64,000 bases of DNA from Diphasiastrum complanatum. Taxonomy: Eukaryota; Streptophyta; Lycopodiopsida; Lycopodiales; Lycopodiaceae. The position numbers and the translations under genes were made by a program. Positions 22,552 to 33,109 of the stretch are shown here, one piece after another; positions within the stretch are counted from its first letter, which is position 1, and each line of letters opens with the position of its first letter. A model generated the notes under the pieces. The model was not told the DNA's origin. It was given only the letters and a program-made list of their open reading frames with translations, and made no database searches. The DNA is taken from the NCBI GenBank assembly GCA_029204225.1, contig CM055102.1:20767192-20831191 (forward strand). Reading direction: 5' to 3'.

Positions 22552-23139
22552 GTAGCAATGACCTGATCTTCTCTTTCAACCTGTTTCAATGCACAAAGCA
22601 CTCCTTTGAACAACAACAAATGCTTTCAAAAGAAATCACCAAGATTTGAAACTATCTCACAAATTCTCTTCTAGCACTTATCCAAGCAAATCAACACATA
22701 GAATCATGGAATCTTGATCAACCTATGATCTATTCTCAATCTAATGACTTTTGCCACTTCCTAAGATTGAAACACACTCAAATGAAGTCCAGCAATCTCA
22801 CTATCTAGAGATCCAATCAAAATTAGGGTTTTGACAAAATCACAAAAAATTGACTATTCCAAATCTACATGCAAATGCTGAAAATTTGATATGCAATCTA
22901 TAAGCCACCACTTAGGCTGAACCAATGATCCAAAAATCGGCCAAATCCAGCATGTGAATTAAAAAAACGGAATTGAACAAGTATATTGACCTATTTAGTG
23001 TTTTGATCTACAAAAGATCCAATCTACAAAAGCAAAAAATCCGATTTTGGTGTAGAATCCTCTCTAGCATGCTCTAGACTTGATATCTTCACCAAATCAT
23101 TGATAGATCTGATTTCCTCCTTTATAACCTGAAACACAA
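22552..23139 (-). other. 5' leader of R3
   Basis: About 590 bp between primer-binding site and gag; no coding frame that I can support. Confidence 0.6.
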
Positions 23140-23151
23140 GCTCTGATACCA
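23140..23151 (-). promoter_or_regulatory. Primer-binding site of R3
   Basis: The plus strand reads gctctgatacca, the reverse complement of TGGTATCAGAGC, touching the LTR start TGTGAAAG. Confidence 0.95.
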
Positions 23152-23807
23152 TGTGAAAGATTTCAGATCCTTAAGATCCAATCTACTTGAATGATCTTTG
23201 GTTAGAAAGAGAAATACACTATCAATTTCACCAATGTAGAAAAATCGCATCTACACACAATTTGAGATGCAAACACTAATAGAACTTGATCAAACTTGAA
23301 TGAAATGATTATGTACTGTTGCTGTCCATACAAAACCAGAAAGCTACTGTATTTCACATGTGTGGATCCAAAAATAACAAATATAGATCATTCTACACAT
23401 AGAATTGCAAGCAATCACCAAGATAGTGCACCAATGGATAGTAGAACCCAAGAGAACCATGTATAAGCATGAAATGAGATAGAGAAGAGAGAAGAGAGAA
23501 GATGACTCTCTCCACGAATTACATCCTTTTATAGCAGGTCCAAACCCTATTTGGCCACTTGGCTTTCCCACCAAAATGCTAACCCTACCAATTTTGGGTC
23601 TAGATTTAATGTACCCAACTTATTCAAATTGAATTCACTCAAACTCGCATTCTATCTTTCCCACACTTTCAAAAAGTGTTTATTCAAATGAAATTTAGAC
23701 TAATGAACTTTGAAAAGTCAACCTCTAAGTCTAAAACAAGTTTTGGCCTCAATATGCCAAATACGGGAATATTGCAAAATGTGATGAAACTAGTTGAATC
23801 TTTCACA
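23152..23807 (-). repeat. 5' LTR of R3 (family A, full length)
   Basis: 656 bp, TGTGAAAGATT...AATCTTTCACA with a 10-bp inverted end. It has a TATA box on the minus strand (TATAAAAGG, 23525-23533) in the position expected for the Pol II start. A second full copy is the solo LTR at 42900-43552. Confidence 0.95.
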
Positions 23808-26800
23808 TTGATTATGGAATTAATGATGCATGCCGGTTCTTTTCATGATTTATGATTCTAGCATATGTTTTGGTCAAAATTGCTTGTTTTTTCATGCTTT
23901 TTGACTCAAAATTGATAGTAAGAACACAGATCCAGCAAGATCAGATCAATTATATGGCTATAATTGCATGTGTTAGATAAAGAGTTGCATGTCATGAATT
24001 TTCACTTTATAGTGAAGAAAAAACCAAAAAATAGTCGAAAATCATCTTTTTTGCTTGTTTTTTTCATAAAGTTATAGGTGGCTGTAATATATCATGTAGA
24101 GATTGCGAAGAGTTGAACCAAGAAGTTAGAGTCAAGAGTTCCATGAAATGGACTTGTAGAAGGTTAAAAAAGACCAAAAAATAGCTTGTTTTTGTGGTTT
24201 TTGGGGGATGGATTGCTCCCAATCCATAAGGAGATCATGATGAAAATTTTTACAGCATGATTAGCATTCCCTTTTGCCTTCCCATTAAGCTATCAGACCT
24301 ATAAATTTATGGTCGGAGGCTTATGCTCCATCTCCATCAAGTTTGAAGCTATTGTGACAAGAAACCTTCGTTCTCAGCCTATACTGTTTCATAGGACCTG
24401 TATGAATGCTTCACATAAGTCTAATAGAACATTTAAGACTTTTGGTAGCATCACTTTTGAGCTTGGGGGGGTGTTTGCATGATTTTTAATCATATGGCCT
24501 GGAAAAAATGTGCCCTAGTACAGAAGTTCTACTGCTGTGCTCACACGTGTGATGCCTAGGTGGCAGGATGATGTGGCAAGTGTCTCGATCACTAGGTCTC
24601 CCTTTGATCTGAGCTTTACAACACCCAATTTGGTGTCATGTAGCCAAAGTTATGGCCGTATGAAGTTTTGCAATTTTGTGAGTAAAATTGGCAAAATTTT
24701 GAATTGTTTTGATTGTATGCCAATCATTTCCCTAGTTTGTAGTATTGTGCTTGCATGGATTGATTGAATGCTGATTCTCAATGTGATTCTGACATGCATA
24801 AGGGACTTAGTGTCGAATTGAGTGGTCATATGCATGTGCTCTAACGGTTGGGTCACAAATCAGTGATATTGGCTGACAAATTCCGTAAAACTGATATTTA
24901 CATAAAAGTTCCGTAATGTCGTTTTGTGACTGATGTAGTGTGTTTTGCATGCTAGTTAAACATTGGTTTAATGACATTAGGAATCAAACAATATTTTGAT
25001 TTTTTGATTTCGATTGCCTTTTGTACTAATAATATTTTCGTCAGAATTTTTTAAATTATGTAAAATGAACCAAAAATTGAGTTTTTTTTTGTTCAAAAAA
25101 TCAAAATTTCAATCATTTTTTCACTATCTATGGAATCAATTTAGATTTGTGAATTGACTACACTGAGTTTATCAGTCAGAGTTAGTCACAGTGTTTTCAC
25201 TATTGAAGCTAAATTATTTCCCAGTTATAGACAATTTAAAATTGACAGAAAAAATCGCAATGAATTTGCTGACAGTTTTTTTAGAATGATATTTTAACTT
25301 TTGGAGTAAGGTACTCCCAGGTTGAAAGTCAAATTTTTTTCTTTTCGGTTGAATTTCAGTTTTTGTTACTTGTTTGATATATTTATAATCGATACCGATC
25401 GTTAGAAATGGGACGTTTGTACAAGATATACAAATCAAAATTGAATTTGAAAACTGTCAAACAATATGAAATGACCAAATAGAATGAGTGGTCATAGAAC
25501 TCCTTATCCGGACATTGAATTGTGGTTTGAATACAGTTTAGGAGTTACTAAAGTCCTATTGATAGGATTTCCATTCATGTAATTTCATATTCGTTTTGAT
25601 AGGTTTTTGTTAATATTGACTGAGTAATGCCAAACCAGTCAATTAAAAAAAAAAACAGTCCAATATTATTATTTGAAATTTTGTAATTGATAGGAACTGA
25701 TCAAAATAAAAAATTGATTTCATTTTTTGGTTAAATCCGATGGTGAATTGTATGCAAAAGATCAGACTAGTACTATATTTTCATACTAGTGGATGATTTT
25801 TGTATATCGGTGATTCAACCCAGGTATATGATAGAAATGAAATTGTTTCACACTAACTCTACTTTATCCATCATATAATCCTTGAAGGATGAGGACACAT
25901 CTTGTACCTACTAAGTTTCTTTTTCACCAACTCATTTGCTTATTTTTCTTGCCATGATTTTTGGTAGAAACTTAGACTCTACAGCTACGGTTGCTTTATC
26001 AATTCTCTCCCGACTCTATAATATATGTTTAGTACTCTCCATCTCTTTCGGATGGATTGGTTTCGAAACATGCTCTATTAGTCGCATATGTTTGGATGGA
26101 TCGAGCTTTTCATTGGTTCTTGTCACAAAAGTTTTCAAGGTATTAGATATTTTCTAAGGGATTGTTGTAGGAAAATTGGTTGGGCTAGGTTTTCTATTCT
26201 CATCCCATAATGACACTTCAAACTAATGAATGGATTTCTTCTTGCATCGACCTCACTAAAATGATTTCGTGTAATTCGTTTCAAGCTTTGTGAATTCGTG
26301 ATCATTTGGTTTAGGCCTTGAAGTAGATAATATGTTATCTCTCTCAGGTGTGTAGGTCGAGGTCCTAAGTACGATTGATTGATGATATCTCTCTAAATCT
26401 AGATAATAATCCATGTAATCTCATTCTTTTTTGAGCATAATCACTTGACTTATTTCAATCATATTCGGATCACTAATCCCTAAAAGGATCTTGTGGTAGC
26501 CATTGAGCTCGTATCATATCGTTGGAAAGCTCTAGAACTTGGTCATCGAGTTCACTACCCACATCTCCATTGGTATAACTAAGAACCTCGTCTTCATCAG
26601 TTATGCCAGATTATGGATAAGAGCTCTCAACCAATTGATCTATGTTTGAATTGAAGAAGTCGACAATAGCTAAAACTTCCATCCAATCAACTATCTTTGT
26701 TTAGGTGTTTTCCTTAACAAGCACTTTCCTCCAATGGGGTTTCTGATTCTCTTTCTTTCTCTTCAATATGATCTATGGTAGCCAAATTGGACGTCATTCT

Positions 26801-26839
26801 ATGTTGATTTGTCGGCTTCACCACCCATGTTTTTGGATC
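23808..26839. other. Old AT-rich sequence, no gene seen
   Basis: About 3 kb without a supported frame, RNA gene or clear repeat. CACACGTGTG occurs at 24542-24551. The rest of the B3 gene was looked for here and not found. Confidence 0.5.
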
Positions 26840-27190
26840 AACCTTCACTACCTTATCTATTTTGTAGGATGATTTTGTTGTCTCTCCAATTATAAAAAGC
26901 ATGTGAAGACCGCAATCAAGATATACCAAGTAACACATGATACATTGCAATGAGTCAAGCAAAGATTTAAATTGACAAGGTTGATCATGAAGCACACATC
27001 GACCACCTTGACATGAACATCTCTTGTAATGCCAAATGCCAATAGGTCGCACACTAGACTGATCAACTAATTTGATGCTAAAAGACATTGAGTCCATCCC
27101 TTTTGAATTCCATCTTCATACAATGCAGACGAAATGATATTCACTCCAAACCCACCATAAAGGATGATAGATTTATTTGCAAAGTTTTTG
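26840..27190 (-). pseudogene. Ty3/gypsy retropepsin relic
   Basis: On the minus strand, pieces in three frames join in the order of a gypsy protease: a glycine-rich active-site region (GGFGVNIISSALYEDGIQKG, near 27140), SFSIKLVDQSSVRPIGI, TRDVHVKV, and HVLLGIS-stop-LRSSHAFYNW with WRDNKIILQNR near 26880. The active-site Asp is not seen, and at least two frameshifts and one stop break it. No adjoining RT was recognised, so this is an isolated relic. Confidence 0.7.
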
Positions 27191-29984
27191 TGGTATATGG
27201 GTAACGTGATATTTGAAGCATCAGTTTTTCATCTAACATTTATAGTGTTCACATCTATTGGGTTCTCCTCTACCTCGCTTATATGGATGGGCTCTAAGGG
27301 GCTCACTTCAAAGTGATGGGTATGGGTGAGGTATAGTGCATGTGTCTCAAAACTTTCAAACCATTTTTTTTTTCAAATTTATTGACAACTTATTAAAAGA
27401 GAAATTATAATGGACAATAATCTAAATCAAGCAACATGGATGAACAATTGAGTGGTCATATTATCATGTCATTCAATGCAATTGTGCCATCTCGATCATT
27501 CTACTAGCAGTTGAATGCTTGTAGTATGGCAAAACATGTACATTCGTAGTCAGGTCGGTAGACTAGTCTCACAGTATCGAACACTTTGGTCAGGCATGCG
27601 AATGTTTTCAAAAGGCTCACTTCCACACATATTTAAACCATTAAAACATATAGCTCCTCAACAGATTCACACTTTTGTCATTAAGCTTATTAGAGACTTT
27701 TGTCTGGACCAATCTACGAATGTTTTCAAAACTGCTAGTGTGCATAGGGAGTGTAAAGGCTTAAGCTTCACCTACCATGCATTTTAATCAAGCGGCCTCT
27801 CCAAGTGGGTTATAGCATGGATTGCCAAAATTATCACAAGTACTATTAGTTATTTATGAGAGATATTGTGCATGTCTCGCATTTCATGGCAATATGGCAA
27901 TGACTTGCATATCAAGTTACTAAGATTATTATTGGTAATAGTGGGATCTGTTACATTTGCATAACATAGGATTTGCATAAACTATAATAGCATCCCTTTC
28001 AAAACACATTGGTTGCTTGGAAAGCTATCTAGTACCCACGAGTACTAGCAAAGACATGTAAAACCCTTTTTTGCATAGGAGGTTAGTGTAGTAGATGATG
28101 CATTAACCACTTTTTTGCCATAATAGCTACGACACCCACCCCATTTCACGGTAGAGATTTCAAGTTATTGCTCGTTCGTCCTAGAATGATTACTCATGTC
28201 TCTTCTATCTTGTAAGACAAGCCAAATCCCTTTTAACCCTACTTGAAATCAATTTTAGAGTTTGGACAATAAGGATTATCTTCTTACACTGAAATGTCAT
28301 TGATAATACTAGAAGACCAATCTTTTGACAAGAACTAGCGCAAAGTATGTTATCAAACGGTTTGATTATTCGTTATAGTATGAGAAATATGGTTCCCTCA
28401 AATTCAATTTAAATTAACAAGGTCAACAGTGTTTTTGGTTGTCAAACTATGACCATATTTTATTGGTAATAAACACAATTTTTTTGATCGCACATATTGA
28501 TACTACATGCACATATGTATTTGCTTAGCATACAAGGTGAGGATCGTATACTAAGGGTGTGGCTAGGAGGGGGGCCAATGGTAGTGGGGTTGGTCGTTCT
28601 GCAAGGCAAGGCCATTGAGGGGTGGCATGAGGGCCCACAAGTGCCCCACCAGTAGGGATTCATATGTCTACCATTACCAACAAAAGAACAAAGGTAAAGT
28701 TGTGATTGTATTAGACAATGTTTTTGTGCATATGACCTCCCCTTTTACCTAGAAAAGACCCTTGCATGGACGGACATAATGAGGGTTGCATCAATCATTG
28801 GTTCAGAGTGGGAGGGAACTACTATGGGGTAACTAAGGACTAAGGAATTGTTTGTTGAAAAAGTTAGAGACCCTTAGAGAGTCATGGGAGGATTTTGGAT
28901 GCAATATCATATTTCAACAAGAAGTGGGCCGCCACAAAAAATTTGGGCTCTTGTGATGGGCCCCACTATTGCCAATGTTTAGACACAACCATTTTGTTTG
29001 AGGCTATTGTGCACCTTCATGAGATCACTCTAAAACAATGAGCCTGTATGCAAACTAGGTCGAGCAAGGTAGGCTTGAAAGTCTCCAAGGTGAAATGCAC
29101 CCTAAATATAGCAAGGACCTTTAGTTTCTTGGTGACAAATCTCACCAAGAGCAATGATGCACCAACCACCCCTTCATCCAAGGTAATTTTGCTATGTGTT
29201 CGAATAAGAGATTTAGGCAATGTGCACCACAAGGAGTCCAAAAACATGGGGGTAGGTCTTGTTCAGAAGCCTTTCCATAGCAACAAATTTTGATGTATTA
29301 TTTGCGACAACTTGCACACAAGTTGCAATACAATATCAATTGATAGCCTTGACATTCACAGGTCATATATTAATTAATGGATAGGTTGGGGGCGTAGTTG
29401 CGAACATGAACGGCGTTTGGTGTTGAGAGATATGTTCAATGCCCATTGCAACTGCCATTAGTTGTGTCTCACCAATGGCAAGAGTGGGGCCAATCACAAG
29501 AGCCCAAATCCCAAAATATTGGAACCATAATTTTACCATCTACATTTTGAGGTGAAGGGTGGGTTATCATGATAGGAATGTAGCATATCTATATCGTTTT
29601 GCGACATTTAAATCAATGGAGCGGACTACACCATGCATTTAATAATGAGTTCATGGATACATTGTAGTTGCAAACATGCACAATGTTAGGTGCTGAGTAA
29701 TGTGCTCAATATGCAATGGCCATTGCTAAATTAACTTCTAGAAATCTCCATCTGCAATGTATTATGTGCATGATGCTAGCACATAACTTACTGAAGTCAC
29801 AAATGTAGCCTTAAGTAGCTAGTGGTTACGACAAAATTGATTTCGAATTTTTTATTGTCAAGCTTGGTTCTTGTTTTTTTCATTCCATAGGCTCCAAGAG
29901 ACAGGGCAAATGGCGATGGCTCATGTGTATTGTGATTTGTAGCATTCCTAGGTTAAAAAGCTTGTACTTCAAATCTTGTCACAA
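27191..29984. other. Old sequence, no gene seen
   Basis: About 2.8 kb without a supported gene. A degenerate repeat of a block near 29400-29470 around 29660-29740 (both contain 'GTT.GGTGTTGAG..ATGTTCAATGCCCATTGC' variants) is the only structure noticed. Confidence 0.4.
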
Positions 29985-29988
29985 AATT

Positions 29989-30282
29989 ACACAACAATCA
30001 CATGTGAGAGAAATTGGAGTGTTTCTTCGTCATTTACAGAGGAACAAGCTCACGACATCACAATTAGACAAGTTGGTGTACATGCAACCCAACTTCTGAT
30101 TTTAAAAATGATGCAGGTCAAGCACAATTGTGTACACAACAATCACATGTGAGAGAAATTGAAGTGTTTATTCACTCATTTACATAAGAGGAACAAGCTC
30201 AGTACATCACAATTACACAAGTTGGTGTACATACAACTGAACTTGTGACATTGAAAAAGATGCAAGTCGAATACAATTGTGC
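29989..30282. repeat. Tandem duplication, about 145 bp unit
   Basis: Two adjacent copies (29989-30133 and 30134-30282), each starting ACACAACAATCACATGTGAG, with small indels and roughly 85-90% similarity by eye. Confidence 0.8.
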
Positions 30283-31698
30283 ATTTACTATTTAGTCTTT
30301 ATTATTGTCAATTTGAAGAGTGACACCAAACTCGATCATGATTTGTGAGTCGAGTATTCAGGTGCGACTCATAAACTGATTAGACGTGCAATTTGTTACC
30401 AATAACAGCATAAGTCAATTTAGGTGACATCAATGTCACTAAGGTTGTAGAGTTGCCACCTAGGTCACGTTTCATGTTGAAATTTTTTTAACCTAAATTA
30501 TGTGAAATGTCATGTCATTAACTCTTTTGAGGTTTGACCTTTGAATTTTAAACTTTGCAAAGTGCAAATAAGATTCAGAATCTAGAATAGCATTTGAGTA
30601 GCAAGTTGGAACTTGTAACTTGTAAGTAGGAATGTTTCAAGTTCAATAGATCAAAAACTAAGATTCGCGAATCAGAATTTAGAAGTCATTGGTCATAAAC
30701 AACTAAACATGTAATAACTATGTGCCTATAGACCCAATTGATTCAAAAAAATGTAAAAAATCAAAAAACCTAAATCAGATCCTCTGATTCGTTCCCTAAA
30801 TGTCGATCCAGACAAGTTTGAATGGGACGAATTGGTCAATTTGAATAGCTAATTCAGATTGGTCCGGGAAACATTGATCATCATCACTTCATTGTGTGGT
30901 TGTTATACAATGCTCAATATATGATCTTGTCATAGCTGCAAGTAAGACGACATCCAAAACACCAAGGCATGCATGCCATGTGATACTGCAAACAAAATGT
31001 CGTGAACATATTGAAAAGTAATAATCATCATGGTTAGGATATGATATTCCATTAACTGATAAGAGAGAGAGTGTGCATGGCGATGATATTTACTAGGTAG
31101 ACCACCTTGTACATTGACTATCATTTGATATCGTAAGCTTTAATTTTGTAGACGAATTCAACGAGTTTATTCATCTTTCCGATATCGTCCATATGCTTCT
31201 CTCGTCCAGAAGAGCAGACGTTACAAAAGCACCTAACAAGAATCCTAGGACTGCTGCTTTCCCAGAGCATCTCGTCATGTAGTGACGAAGAATCTTCAGA
31301 TGTTGCATTGTGGGTGCCGCACAACTTTACATTTTGAAGCATCAGATTGCTGCAAGATCCATAGAGTATCCGTTTGTTCCACCCATATTTGTTCCATGTA
31401 AATCACACTTAGCTCTTCAAGCTTGAGGTGATATTTCAAATTTATTGATATTTGCTCATCAACAAAGCTGCTAAACCACAATCTAATTTTACTCAACCTG
31501 AATTTTTCAGTAAGCTAAGGAGAACTTATTATGCACCTTTTAAATAGCTGTATGTTCCACCAATTGGGAATGCTCATCCAATAAACGATTTTGTATACTA
31601 AAAAGAAAATAAAATATATTTGTAGAGATCTAGATACACAAGCTACCACCCTATTACTTATTAGATGATTAATATGCACAATTCGAGAACCTACAGGA
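30283..31698. other. Spacer left of the TRIM, no gene assigned
   Basis: Minus-strand frames at 31296-31496 and 31121-31342 are short and unrecognised. If the SERINC gene is intact its later exons should lie in or beyond this stretch, but I could not find them. Confidence 0.4.
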
Positions 31699-31842
31699 TG
31701 TTGGAATATCAATCCACACTCTAGAGAGAACTATCAGACAGGGCGGATAGCTCAGTGGTAGAGCATCTCATCCGGAATGAGGGAGGTCCTGGGTTCGAAT
31801 CCTACTCTGTCCATCCATATTATGATTTATGGATTTCTAACA
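31699..31842 (+). repeat. 5' LTR of the TRIM
   Basis: 144 bp, TGTTGGAATATC...TTTCTAACA. Confidence 0.95.
31741..31813 (+). ncRNA. tRNA-like sequence in the 5' LTR of the TRIM
   Basis: 73 nt fold as a tRNA: acceptor GGGCGGA with TCTGTCC (7 pairs counting G-U), D stem GCTC/GAGC, anticodon stem TCTCA/TGAGG, T loop TTCGAAT, discriminator A. Pol III A box TAGCTCAGTGG at 31748-31758 and B box GGTTCGAATCC at 31792-31802. The T stem has one mismatch here. The anticodon loop is TCCGGAA; position 33 is C rather than the universal U, and the variable region is long by one, so decoding ability is doubtful. More likely a tRNA-derived Pol III promoter than a working tRNA. Confidence 0.8.
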
Positions 31843-31854
31843 TGGTATCAAAGC
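31843..31854 (+). promoter_or_regulatory. Primer-binding site of the TRIM
   Basis: TGGTATCAAAGC abuts the LTR end TAACA; initiator-Met-tRNA type with one change. Confidence 0.88.
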
Positions 31855-31953
31855 CAAGTTAACAGTTCATGGTGTCAAAGCCATGGTTAGGTGGCCCAAG
31901 TTGAGGGGCAGGTGACAGCTAGGACCCCAACCAAGTGTGGCTTGAAAGGGGGG

Positions 31954-32097
31954 TGTTGGAATATCAATCCACACTCTACAGAGAACTATTAAACAGGGCG
32001 GATAGCTCAATGGTAGAGCATCTCATCCAGTATGAGGGAGGTCCTAGGTTCGAATCCTAGTCTGTCCATCCATATTATGATTTATGGATTTCTAACA
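31954..32097 (+). repeat. 3' LTR of the TRIM
   Basis: 144 bp, same ends as the 5' LTR, preceded by the polypurine tract at 31944-31953. Confidence 0.95.
31996..32068 (+). ncRNA. tRNA-like sequence in the 3' LTR of the TRIM
   Basis: Same 73-nt layout. The T stem CTAGG/CCTAG is perfectly paired here. A box TAGCTCAATGG at 32003-32013, B box GGTTCGAATCC at 32047-32057. The anticodon loop is TCCAGTA, different from the 5' copy, and again lacks U33. Confidence 0.8.
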
Positions 32098-32240
32098 CAG
32101 CCAGTGTAGCATTGTGTCGTTGATAAAGTTTAAACTAGAAGATTCAAAGCAATATATAAGAAAATGACCAATATAGAGTACTTAACTCTTCAGTAAGGAA
32201 GCTTGACGGTAAGGAAGCTTGAGGCTAAATTGTTCCTTAC
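32098..32240 (-). other. Start of SERINC intron 1 (predicted)
   Basis: The minus-strand donor GTAAGG (32235-32240) opens an intron that the TRIM would lie in. The first run of four or more T on the plus strand after the TRIM is at 32246-32251, just inside the exon. Confidence 0.55.
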
Positions 32241-32423
32241 ATGTATTTTTTCAAGCAATGGCCCTGCAAAGTCTCGGAGAAGCCAGGCGAGGAGGAGAGA
32301 CAAGGTGAACAAGCCACAGTAGGCAATTCTTGCTGATCTACGAGAAATACCACGAGCTACTCCTTTGCACGCCTCGCATGCACAAGAAGCACAGCAAGAG
32401 GCAAAGCATGATGCAGCCCACAT
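32241..32423 (-). CDS. SERINC (serine incorporator/TMS1) family protein, first coding exon
   Basis: The exon encodes 61 residues from ATG 32423: MWAASCFASCCASCACEACK, then GISRRSARIAYCGLFTLSLL and AWLLRDFAGPLLEKIH, ending at donor GTAAGG. The cysteine-rich start followed by SRRSARIAYCGLF and a first membrane helix is the signature N-terminus of SERINC/TMS1 proteins, polytopic membrane proteins of the endomembrane system. Some animal members have been linked to serine incorporation into lipids and others to lipid scrambling; the plant role is poorly defined. An acceptor-like CTTGCAG near 32491 suggests an intron in the 5' untranslated region. Later exons (about 340 residues) were not found to the left within 1.1 kb, so the gene may have a long, TRIM-bearing intron or may be broken. 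Confidence 0.85.
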
Positions 32424-33100
32424 GATTCGCGATCCTAACAAACAAGAGACCAAACTGTAATGATTCCTCCTCAGTCTTATATTTCAATTACCTGCAAGAT
32501 TTTTTTAAAGGTTTCAAATATAATAGAGCTCTGAAGTTTCCATACTTATTTCATAAGGATGATGTGTCTGCAGTGAAAAATTAGAAGGTAATCAACTCCT
32601 TTCGACTTTATTTCACTTACAACAAGAGAAGAAATGAAAACCTAGCAGTTGGAACGATTCAAAACTTTCACAGAGAATATGTTGCGGGTACCGCAGTCCA
32701 GCGCTAAATGAGATAGCAAATAAACTATAGCAAGTAAGTGGAATGGTTAATTGCTCAAACACATTCAAGAAAACTAACCCCCACCTTGCCGTGAAACAGA
32801 AAAACGACCTTACACTACCCTAACTCATCATCTAGCAGTTACGATCCATATACGAACCCTACACCTTCCAACTCCAGAGCTTCCGAAAATACTACAAAAA
32901 GAATAAAATTGGCCAAGAATTACCGGATGCTCGAGAAATGCAAGGAGTAGCTTACGATCGGAGAGTTAAACGTGAAGTCGAGTTGCTGAAAGAGGCGTTG
33001 GCGATGGTGGTTCGACGGTCGATCGAATGCCCTTTTGCGACTTGCAACACCACACTTTCAACTCATCGTTTCATTCTATTAAATAAAACTCGTTTTTTTT
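32424..33100 (-). promoter_or_regulatory. Presumed 5' untranslated region and promoter of the SERINC gene
   Basis: About 680 bp upstream of the start codon hold an intron-like acceptor near 32491. I see no clear TATA box and no other gene. Position, not motif, is the evidence. Confidence 0.4.
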
Positions 33101-33109
33101 TTTTTTGGG

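Larger units (their letters stand above)
18118..23807 (-). mobile_element. Ty1/copia retrotransposon R3 (family A) with reverse transcriptase replaced
   Basis: Minus-strand element. The 5' LTR (23152-23807), primer-binding site (23140-23151), gag, protease, an intact-looking integrase, RNase H, polypurine tract (18443-18456) and a truncated 3' LTR (18118-18442) are all recognisable and collinear. Between integrase/RT start (about 20080) and RNase H (about 19023) the RT domain is absent; about 1.06 kb of unrelated sequence takes its place. The left LTR lacks its outer half, so no target-site duplication can be checked. It lies just downstream of the B3 gene. Confidence 0.92.
31699..32097 (+). 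mobile_element. TRIM-type miniature LTR retroelement with tRNA-like sequence in each LTR
   Basis: Total 399 bp: LTR 31699-31842, primer-binding site TGGTATCAAAGC (31843-31854, one mismatch from TGGTATCAGAGC), a 99-bp non-coding interior ending in a polypurine tract GAAAGGGGGG (31944-31953), and LTR 31954-32097. LTRs are 144 bp each, start TGTTGG, end TAACA, and differ at eight positions (about 94% identity). The flanking bases CAGGA and CAGCC agree only in the first three, so a target-site duplication is weak. It cannot encode proteins and would need enzymes in trans. It lies 143 bp from the SERINC exon, on the side where that gene's first intron should be. Confidence 0.9.

Noticed and set aside
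24537-26157. Short frames in the old AT-rich stretch
   Set aside because: Short, no motif, and no codon coherence.
31741-31813. A standalone functional tRNA gene
   Set aside because: It lies inside a 144-bp LTR repeated 255 bp away, lacks U33, has a 6-nt variable region, and the two copies have different anticodon loops; a retroelement promoter explains it better.
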